From the NCBI GenBank assembly GCA_964016985.1, contig OZ024831.1, positions 19,826,195 to 19,890,194 of the forward strand: a stretch of 64,000 nucleotides of DNA, given 5' to 3'. The translations under genes and the position numbers were made by a program. The stretch comes from Anodontia alba (taxonomy: Eukaryota; Mollusca; Bivalvia; Lucinida; Lucinidae). Under the pieces are notes generated by a model. The model was not told the origin of the DNA. It ran no database searches and worked only from the letters and a program-made list of their open reading frames with translations. Positions 57,052-64,000 of the stretch are shown in pieces. Each line of letters starts with the position of its first letter. The first letter of the stretch is position 1.

Positions 57052-57142
57052 CTTAGAAGCAATCCAGTTTCTCCCATAATGATAGGCATTACCCACCATG
57101 GAATCCATGGCTTGTTGTAGATCATCATTATTGGGAAGCCAA
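57052..57142 (-). CDS. TMEM245: TMEM245 exon (WLPNND segment)
   Basis: 91-nt exon: one base completes a codon, then 30 codons ending at SK. The key peptide is QQAMDSMVGNAYHYGRNWI. A second frame (starting GFPIMMIYN) is also open across this stretch, but only the frame used here has the right phase on both sides and resembles TMEM245. The donor is GTAACA (slightly weak) and the acceptor TTTCAG. It encodes part of the large loop between membrane segments. Confidence 0.85.
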
Positions 57143-57199
57143 CTGAAACACAAACAAGACCAAGTGAAAACACATGCAGAATTCTGATCAATAAATATA

Positions 57200-57375
57200 G
57201 CTCAAAAAGTATTGATATTTATCTTATTTCTCTGTGGAACCATTTTCTGTGGGTACTCATTAGAAGAGCCTCACTGAAGCACTTTTAAAAAATGAGTACC
57301 CATAACATATGTTTTCATGGAGAAATTTGAACAAATACTTATTGGTATACCTTTCTTATCTCAAGCTATGAATTA
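57200..57375. mobile_element. Hairpin MITE, family E, copy near exon
   Basis: ATAGCTCAAAAAGTATTGAT at the left and CTTATCTCAAGCTATGAA at the right. The palindrome GTGGGTACTCATTAGAAG is retained with a disrupted tip. Only 58 bp from the acceptor of the exon at 57052-57142. Confidence 0.6.
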
Positions 57376-57959
57376 TATATATGTAGATGAAGGCCAGAAC
57401 AAAAATATAACCACTAGTTTCTTAGTGCTTCAAATGTTGGATAAAAATATCAGTAGATTACAAACCCCACCCCCTATCTCTAGGGAAAATTAGAAAAATA
57501 TCTCAAAATGCCCACTGATATTTTAGCCCAGCATGCAGAGCATTAATATAGAACTTCATTGAAGTTTATGTCATACCTGCACACTAAAATATGAAAACAA
57601 GCACCAGAAGAGTGAGTGTTGTCGTTCTTGTTTATGTCAGGGGGATAAAACAACAGGGGGATAAAACAATCAGTGAAGTGAAACTATTTAACAGTAAAGT
57701 TTTACAGTCTGTAGACTTGACGCCAGGGTGGATGTAAGTACACGGATGAACAAATGGACTGACAGATGGAAATGCATGCCTGAGCCACCCTTGCTTACAC
57801 ATGTGCAACCAAAAATCAACCAGCAAAGACCCAGGTCAGTGTGCATAATTACAAAGCCTGCCTGGTGTTTGCTATTGCCACTTATGAATAAGCTGAATTT
57901 TCCATACAGCCAGTCCTATTATTTGAACAGCATGTCAGACTGTAAGCAGAAATACTTAC

Positions 57960-58036
57960 TTTTCCATATCTGGATGTAGAGTGTTGTTCAGTAAGCTGCT
58001 AGTTGTCTTCACCAGATACATACTTTCTTGCTGAAC
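57960..58036 (-). CDS. TMEM245: TMEM245 exon (VQQES loop segment)
   Basis: 77-nt exon: 25 codons plus two bases (AA). The peptide begins VQQESMYLVKTTSSLLNNT, close to the VHQESMHLI segment I recall in the vertebrate protein. The donor is a consensus GTAAGT and the acceptor TTTTTACAG. The two spare bases join the first T of the exon at 57052-57142 to form an Asn codon, continuing into WLPNND. A TTAA-flanked MITE starts 19 bp upstream of the acceptor (58056), unusually close to an exon. Confidence 0.88.
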
Positions 58037-58055
58037 CTGTAAAAAAATGTGCAAG

Positions 58056-58259
58056 TTAACCCTTGTCCTGCAGAACCCGGATGTGCCCTGCCTTTGCAAA
58101 CAGTGTAGATCCAAATCAGTTGGCTTATGAAGAAGCCAGCTGATCTGGATCTGCACTGTTTGTCATTATGTGAATTTATATCCACAATCTGGATCAAGTA
58201 ATCTAATTGGCTAACAATTAGGTGTGGCATCTTAATTTATTCAGCATGACAAGGGTTAA
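58056..58259. mobile_element. Family A MITE, copy 14, adjacent to exon
   Basis: TTAA-bounded, hairpin-first orientation, 20 bp from the acceptor of the TMEM245 exon at 57960-58036. It therefore probably covers the branch-point region of that intron. Confidence 0.8.
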
Positions 58260-58747
58260 TATGGCAACTAAAATAAAATCTATCAAGGCTGCACTTTAAA
58301 ATAGAATGAAAATCATAGTCTCAGTTTTATTGAGACTCTTCATATGACAGCAATATAAATTGCAAGCCTGCCTAGAGCCTCTAGCACTGCCTTATGAGCA
58401 GTGCCATTTTCCTAGATACCAGTATGGACTCAATGGTTCTATAGAAACTAAACCCTAAAACTGCACAACTTGAATTTTACAGCTGCCACATGGCACATAT
58501 CCTATCACAAAGATTTTTACTACAAATTTTGGGGGAAAAATAATAAATACAACAGAAACAATGTTATTTGTTGCAAATAAACTGATAGTATTTTTGGGAA
58601 ACTGTATATACTGAGGTCAAATCTAATTTAAAGGTTATAGTATCAACACAAATTGCACCATAATTATCTTAAGTTCTCAGACAGAGAGGCCTGAGCAAAC
58701 AAATATGTTGTGTTTTTTTGTTTTTTTTTGTGTTTTTTTTCTGTGCT

Positions 58748-59290
58748 ATGTCATCATCATCATCATCATAATCGGATTTTTGATTAACGTGCAGGTACAG
58801 GGGCAACATCCACATCAGTGGGCCCCCTTCCAGATAGCTGGCTTGCTGCATGCATGGCAGATCTCACACCAGATCTCCAGGTACATCTATCATGAGGGTT
58901 GATAGCCGAGAGCTTCCACTCTCTGCAATCCCTCTCTGTCAGCTGCTTCCATGTCATTTTGGGCCTCCCAGGCCCACGCTTTCCATCAACCTGTATGTCA
59001 AAGGCTGTCTTGATTGCACCACTGGAGCGTTTCACATGTCCATACCATCGAAGTCTTCTCTCCTTCAGAATGAGGTCCAGATCCTCTATGCCAAGCCGCA
59101 CAAGTAGCTCATTGGACCTGGTGGTGACAATGTCTTGCGGCCTGACATTGCAGATCTGTCTGATCATTGCCCTGTCATTTCGCTGCAGACGCTGGAGGTT
59201 CGGCTTTGTCAATGGCCAAGTCTCGCTGGCATGGAGCATTGCGCTCCGCACACAAGAGCTGTACACATGGCCACGTGTTTTGAAAGAGAG
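58748..59290 (-). pseudogene. LINE (non-LTR retrotransposon) 3' end, RT C-terminus
   Basis: Minus-strand frame of 160 codons: SAMLHASETWPLTKPNLQRL, QRNDRAMIRQICNV, RRLRWYGHVKRSS and KRGPGRPKMTWKQLTERDC are the conserved C-terminal region of LINE reverse-transcriptase proteins. After the stop come about 35 bp and then an (ATG)n-type tail (GATTATGATGATGATGATG), a usual 3' end in several LINE clades. 5' truncated at about 59290. The frame has no stop, suggesting a young insertion. The clade cannot be decided from this part. Confidence 0.85.
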
Positions 59291-59939
59291 GTGGCGTGAA
59301 GAGAGTGGCTATGTATTTCTGTATAATTTTCATTATTTTCTGTCAAACCTCATGTTTGTAAATTGATATCTGACTGTCTGTCACATATTTTGCGATTTTT
59401 ATGATGATAAATTGCATCAACACATCCATGATGGTGATGCCACAGGGCTGCATGCTTTTATTAATGTATCTATGGTGAAGCTGTGAAAGAGCTGCATTTT
59501 TATCACTCACTCTTTCATGTGTATCATGCATCCCTTGATTTTTTTTTTGATTTTTTTTTTGTTGCTACTGACAGAACCTTGAGAGATTATAAAAAGAATT
59601 GTTTGATTTTGTTCAACAACAAAAAAATAATAATAATAAATTGGATGTACCAGAAAAGGGAATAAATGCTGTGTTAAATTGTTGAAGTGTTTTTTGTTGG
59701 CATTAGAAATAAAGTATTTGGTGGTCACAGGGAAAACAAGCATAGGCATGTGCACAGTTTGATCTCTATAACACTGTCTTCCACAGAATCTCTGCAAACA
59801 TTCTTAGAACAGCTCTTAAGAAGCCAAAAATTAAGTGACAAAATGTAAATTCAACCCAACTAAAGAAGCAATATACAAACCAAAAACAACAACAACAAAA
59901 AAAAAAAAAAAAAAAATTGAAGTGATCATATCAAGTGTA

Positions 59940-60045
59940 TATTTTTCTTGTTTCTGGAAAATGTATGCTGTCATTAGAATAGCCTTGCCAAGGCATTTCT
60001 AATGATTACCCACAACATATATTGTCTCAGAGAAATAAGAAAATA
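59940..60045. mobile_element. Hairpin MITE, family E, eroded copy
   Basis: GTCATTAGAATAGCCTTGCC / GGCATTTCTAATGATTACCC with a short tip, about 55 bp from the TMEM245 exon at 60101. Confidence 0.5.
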
Positions 60046-60100
60046 TTAGCACTTTTTAGTTGGAAAAAGCCCCTTTTGTTAAGTATGACAAGTTATTTAC

Positions 60101-60205
60101 CTGAACAGCAAATATTATACTAAACAACACACTTCCAAGCAGCAGCAAGAGAATGAACAATATACTGGTAAAATTATCCAATGACAACTCCATGGCTGAG
60201 ATCAC
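60101..60205 (-). CDS. TMEM245: TMEM245 exon (transmembrane segment)
   Basis: 105-nt, phase-0 exon of 35 codons between a CAG acceptor and a GTAAAT donor. It encodes a short polar start (VISAMELSLDNFTS) followed by a strongly hydrophobic stretch, ILFILLLLLGSVLFSIIF, that fits one transmembrane helix. It ends AVQ and leads straight into VQQES of the next exon, matching the arrangement of a helix followed by a lumenal or cytosolic loop in vertebrate TMEM245. Confidence 0.85.
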
Positions 60206-60461
60206 CTGGAAAGAAAATAATTTATGTAGAATCAAAAAAAATACTAATATCTTCTGAATAAATGTCTTATCTAGAGCTACGGTAGATACAGAACATCTTT
60301 TATTCTGTAATTGTACTATCATGTCTGAACATGTTTTCATGAAGAAACAAGAGAAATGCTCTTAATAGCCCCTCTTAACTATGCCAAAGTCCTTTAGGAA
60401 AATTGAAAGTACATTTCTTCAAACATCTATGGCTCTTAATTTCTTAGTATAAACCTTAAAA

Positions 60462-60680
60462 GGAATGGATACATGCTCAGGGAGGCAACTCTGTTAAAAC
60501 TGTTTTGCCTCTACTCTAACAGAGAAATTATTATTCCCTTGGAAGCAAATACTTTCATTTTAGGATACAATCCTTTTCAGAAGGGACTTGAGGTGCAGGA
60601 AAGCAAGCATGAACTCACAAAAGGTTATCTCCCTTGTAAAAATGGCAGCAAATCTACCAAGTGTATTCAGTCACATTATT
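60462..60680. repeat. Dispersed repeat, family P
   Basis: GGAATGGATACATGCTCAGG, CCTTTTCAGAAGGGACTTG and TTATCTCCCTTGTAAAAATG. Related stretches lie at 1-220, 42005-42110 and 48850-48965. Ends not resolved. Confidence 0.45.
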
Positions 60681-60796
60681 AGCTAAACCAACTACATGTA
60701 TTTTTATTTCCCTCCCATGTTTCTAATGAATATTTTTTCTAAGACTTTACTTCATCCCACATTTAGTCATACACATACAAAGTTTTTAAGTGCATA

Positions 60797-61021
60797 CTAC
60801 AACCTCTTTATAACACAGGTTGTTATAACACGGATTTGGATATAACATGATTCAAAGATGGATCCCAAAAATGTATAGATTATATTGAAAAATGACCATT
60901 TGGTCAAAATGGTCATTTTTCAATATAATCCATACATTTTTGTTTGGATAAAACACGGTTGTTTAACTAACACAGTTTATGCTATAGACCCCAACAATAG
61001 TGTAATAAAGAGGATGTGGTG
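60797..61021. mobile_element. pogo-like MITE, family F, copy 2
   Basis: 225 bp, TA-bounded, colinear with the copy at 6250. The hairpin tip differs: ACCATTTGGTCAAAATGGT here against ACCATTTATGGT there, each self-complementary. Confidence 0.7.
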
Positions 61022-61080
61022 TAACACATTTTTCATATATATCAGTAGTCATTTATTCTTCTGTCATATTTGTAAAACCA

Positions 61081-61352
61081 TCACGAAAACATACCTATAT
61101 ACTTTTGACCCCCTTAAACCCCACTTTTATATAGTAAAACTGGGGTTGATAGGTGTATACATTATTTTTCTTATTTCTGCTAAAAACATGGATTGTGAGT
61201 ACTCCTAAGAACCGCCTCAGCGAGGCGGCTGAGGAGGTTCTAACAAGTACCCACAATCTATGTTTTGAGCAGAAATATGAAAAATATCAGAATTTTTATT
61301 TGAAAACTTTCAGTTTTTGGTGGTGAAATTTTCAATATATTTGAATAAGCGT
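61081..61352. mobile_element. Hairpin MITE, family G, copy 3
   Basis: AAAACATACCTATATACTTT at the left, TTGAATAAGCGTCAC at the right. The palindrome tip is expanded (CCGCCTCAGCGAGGCGGCTG). It ends 29 bp from the donor of the TMEM245 exon at 61381. Confidence 0.65.
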
Positions 61353-61380
61353 CACATGTCTGTCAAAGACGAATCAATAC

Positions 61381-61532
61381 CTTTTGATCTCCCTTCATGA
61401 TAAGTCTGGCAACTCCTCGTAACCATTTTGGCATCAATACTTCCTTTCTAGTCCTTATCCATGTTCCCAGTGACCTTCTAACACCCATAACTTTGTCCCC
61501 AAGTGGCCCTTCTGTGCTGCTCAGTGCGAAAC
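61381..61532 (-). CDS. TMEM245: TMEM245 exon (pre-membrane segment)
   Basis: 152-nt exon: two bases complete a codon, then 50 codons. It is bounded by an acceptor with TTTCAG and a GTATTG donor. The peptide is basic and amphipathic (for example RRSLGTWIRTRKEVLMPKW and LRGVARLIMKGDQK), and ends directly before the hydrophobic segment encoded by the next exon. In vertebrate TMEM245 a similar basic linker precedes a membrane span. A continuous reading frame extends across the acceptor on the genomic strand, but the phase with the next exon fixes the frame used here. Confidence 0.8.
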
Positions 61533-61637
61533 CTGAAATACATGTGACATTTTCAATGCTTTTATTGAGTACCCTCAACATGTAGGTTTCCGACTACCAT
61601 TGATTTTCCCTTGTATATTTTATACATTTTTGCAAAT

Positions 61638-61878
61638 CGAGGGTTGAGTGCAAGACTATAGTAACTCAAACATATTTTTGAAACCCTTGTTTAGGGGCAA
61701 CTTGGACCCCTTTGTAAACAATGCAAATTTAGGTGCCATTGCTCATAAGAGTAATGGCACCTAAATTTTCATTGTTTACAGAAAGAAATGTTGTAATCTT
61801 CATAACGCCTTCATGGTGAGGAGATTAGGTTTGGGGAAAAACAACCATCTGACACGCCAGTCTAGCGCTCAACCCTCA
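61638..61878. mobile_element. Foldback element with GAGGGTTGAG ends
   Basis: Ends CGAGGGTTGAGTGCAAGAC and CTAGCGCTCAACCCTC. Perfect central hairpin TTAGGTGCCATTGCTC / GAGTAATGGCACCTAA flanked by TTGTAAACAATG / CATTGTTTACA. Single copy here. Confidence 0.6.
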
Positions 61879-61935
61879 AAATGTTCTACAGCCTATAGTT
61901 TTTTGTTGTTTTTTTTTGTTTGTTTTTTTTTGTTT

Positions 61936-62150
61936 TTAACCCTTGTCATGCTGAATAAAGTAAAATGCCACGCCCATTTCTAATTTTCAGCCAAATCAGA
62001 TTACTTCATCCAGGTTGCTGATACAAATTCACATTCTCAATGACAAACAGTGCAGACCCAGATCAGTTGGCTTCTTCAGAAGCCAACTGATCTGGGTCTA
62101 CACTCTGTGCAAAGGCAGGGTGTATCCGAGATCAGCAGGACCAGGGTTAA
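61936..62150. mobile_element. Family A MITE, copy 15
   Basis: TTAA-bounded, CCCTTGTCATGCTGAA and CAGCAGGACCAGGG ends. The hairpin arms read GCAGACCCAGATCAG, i.e. GACCC as in families B and C where other family A copies have GATCC. It is an intermediate between the families. Confidence 0.8.
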
Positions 62151-62171
62151 GTTTAAACAGTCAATACTCAC

Positions 62172-62193
62172 CTGACAGCTGTCCCTCTAAAAT
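62172..62193 (-). CDS. TMEM245: TMEM245 exon, tentative 22-nt exon
   Basis: Candidate small exon reading ILEGQLS plus one base. It ends at a good donor (GTGAGT) and supplies exactly the single base that the next exon at 61381-61532 needs. The acceptor is less certain: one AG gives 22 nt, and an alternative AG at 62187-62188 gives 15 nt. The peptide is too short to recognise by homology, so this call rests on splice signals and phase only. The true upstream exon could instead lie beyond the window. Confidence 0.4.
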
Positions 62194-62439
62194 CTTCAAA
62201 ACAAGCAACAGATTGATAGATCATGTTACATGTAGTGAACTTATATCTCTTCAATGACATTGACACACAGATCTTGTAAGTGGTCACAGCAGGTGTAAGG
62301 GTAAATTATACCCCCAAGGATTGTCTATATTCATACTCAAAGGAATCACCCAAAATATACAATTTTGCTAATATCTACTGCAGAATTGCCTGAATTATAC
62401 ATTTTGACCAATTCTAGCATCAAAGCAGACAAAAAACAC

Positions 62440-62668
62440 TTTAGCCCATTGTAGTCTGGAGACCCATAAAAGGGTAGCTGGCAAACAGTGCAGACCCAGA
62501 TCAGATGCTGCAGAACAAGGTGTCTGATCAGGGTCTCCACTGTTTGCAAATAGTTCAACCATTTGTCTTTAGGAATATCTATATCACATAGCCTGACATA
62601 CTTAAGACTGAAATTAGAAACTTCAAATATAATGTGTGGGGGAGTTCATTCAGTCTACAATGGGTTAG
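62440..62668. mobile_element. Family C MITE, copy 7
   Basis: CCCATTGTAGTCTGGAGACC at the left and GTCTACAATGGGTTAG at the right. Hairpin GATGCTGCAGAACAAGGTG is degraded at its tip. Confidence 0.65.
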
Positions 62669-62792
62669 AAACAGGCATAAAATATTGAACCAAACCGGTG
62701 CTCTGTAAATTTCTGCAGTCTGTGACCTATATTTTCATCAAGAAATGTGAATTTTTTATCCAGATACCCCACTCATCTAGAGCTATACGTCA

Positions 62793-63007
62793 CTTACCCT
62801 TTGTCCTGCTGAATAAATTAAGATGCCACACCCACTTCTAATTTACAGCCAATCAGATTACTTAATCCAGATTGTTGATATAAATTCACATACTGAATGA
62901 CAAACAGTGCAGATCCAGATCAGTTGGCTTCTGAAGAAGCCAACTGATCTGGATCTACACTGTTTGCAAAGGCAGCACATATCCTTGTTCAGCAGGACTA
63001 GGGTTAA
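62793..63007. mobile_element. Family A MITE, copy 16
   Basis: Left TTAA changed to TTAC, right TTAA intact. Intact palindrome with TTCTGAAGAA tip. Confidence 0.75.
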
Positions 63008-63149
63008 GACAAAGCCCCAATATTAATTTGTCCCGATCGATGAAGCCTCCCGACAAATATCTCATATATAGGTCTGTGGCCCATATAAAACAAAACCCCA
63101 TTCCAAGCTTATCTTATGCATAGCTATAGATAAAAGAGGTATCCATGTA

Positions 63150-63496
63150 CCGTATTCGACCCAATTACCGCACTGTGCGCTTAGGTTTTTCAAAATTACT
63201 GGGAACACTCAGTTGTGATAAAATATGTATCTACCTATTAAGGATACACTATAAAAAGATCAGAAAAGGACTTATTTGATGATGATTATGCGATTTTTTT
63301 TCTGGTTTTCTTTTTAAAAGCATATGTTGTGGGTACTCATTTGAATTGCATCGACAAGTCGATGCAATTCAAATGAGTACCCACAACATATGCCTTTATA
63401 AAGAAGTAAAGAAAAAAAGAACACTGGCTGTAATCTGAAGACTACAGAATGACTGTGCGCTTATAGGGGTATGTGCGGTAATTAGATCGAATACGG
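63150..63496. mobile_element. TA-flanked foldback element (family O)
   Basis: 347 bp. Ends CCGTATTCGACCCAATTACC and GGTAATTAGATCGAATACGG, subterminal ACTGTGCGCTTA on both sides. Perfect central hairpin ATATGTTGTGGGTACTCATT ... with the arm sequence of family E but a different tip (GAATTGCATCGACAAGTCGA). Probably pogo-like by its TA target. Confidence 0.7.
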
Positions 63497-63829
63497 TAAG
63501 TAATTTTCTAATTATTTCAAAATAACTTTAATATACTGTGTGAACTCATTAGAAAAGCCACAGTGGTACAATTCTACTGAGTACCACAAAATACATTTTC
63601 ATGAAGAAATAAGAAAACTATCAATACCTTTTTGTTCAAACATGCTTCTTATCTAGAGATACAGGCCTATGATAATATTACTTTGTTTTGTGGTCAATAC
63701 AAGATGACACTCTATGGCCAATATATAAATCAGGAGCATGGACAATCACACCATTGAACTAAATCAGTCATATGAAACAAAATGGTGCCTTCGAACATAT
63801 GCAAAATGTGCAGACACAGATAATTCTGC

Positions 63830-64000
63830 ATACCATATTTCCATATTTACCCTAAGTATCTAGACAGACATGCCTAGGCAAACAGTGAACATACACCTGA
63901 TACTGCAGAGTGCAGCATCTGATCAGGGTCTACACTGTTTAACACTCATCCAGCAGTTATCATTATGTAGTAAAATTACAGGGGCAGATCAGGATAATTT
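63830..64000. mobile_element. Family B repeat, copy 8, cut by window end
   Basis: ACCATATTTCCATATTTACCC at the left, CAAACAGTGAACATACACC and GCAGCATCTGATCAGGGTC in the core. Continues past the window. Confidence 0.5.

Noticed and set aside
57052..57142. Alternative frame GFPIMMIYNKPWIPWW in a TMEM245 exon
   Set aside because: Open and hydrophobic, but its phase does not match either neighbouring exon; the WLPNND frame does.
58899..59366. 155-codon plus-strand open frame
   Set aside because: Antisense shadow of the LINE reverse-transcriptase frame on the minus strand.

Overview
This window is animal nuclear DNA, and most likely from a bivalve mollusc. It is AT-rich and has no bacterial operon structure. 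It contains a spliced metazoan gene with GT-AG introns, and it is densely packed with tRNA-derived SINEs, hairpin-type MITEs, mariner elements and tandem-core 'pearl'-like elements of the kind described from bivalves. The bivalve call is an inference from repeat style, not from a marker gene.

The only host gene I can support is on the minus strand. It is the 3' part of a TMEM245 homologue, a multi-pass membrane protein of the AI-2E/UPF0118 family. Twelve exons are well supported between 61532 and the stop codon at 14947, and one further small upstream exon at 62172-62193 is tentative. All splice phases join into one uninterrupted frame of about 470 codons. The gene's 5' end lies beyond position 64000. 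The largest intron, between the exons at 54265-54363 and 34479-34640, is about 19.6 kb and holds much of the repeat content. Positions 1 to about 14900 are the 3' UTR and downstream flank.

Region by region: 1-620 is dispersed repeats plus a TTAA-flanked MITE. 618-2630 is a satellite of about 11 monomers of ~188 bp, ordered as a ~750-bp four-monomer higher-order repeat. 2630-14900 is hairpin MITEs and SINEs, including a three-deep nest at 12708-14204. 14947-27738 holds seven TMEM245 exons separated by SINEs, pogo-like and pearl-like elements. The 27739-34478 intron holds a DD34D mariner (29067-32804) split by a 2,392-bp LTR-type insertion with 5-bp target duplications. The 34641-54264 intron holds a second mariner relic inside a MITE, a 3' fragment of a Penelope-like retroelement with a GIY-YIG-type domain and a hammerhead-like motif, tandem pearl-like arrays, and a Harbinger-like element carrying a promoter and first-exon-like segment. 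54265-62193 holds the remaining exons, a large pogo-like element (55157-56819) and a LINE 3' end (58748-59290). 62194-64000 is MITEs.

The most distinctive property is a set of short hairpin MITE families with different termini that share the same palindromic core (CAAACAGTG(C/T)AGA(C/T)CC). A second set shares the core GTGGGTACTCATTAGAA. Inside each copy the two arms stay nearly identical even where the hairpin tip differs between copies.
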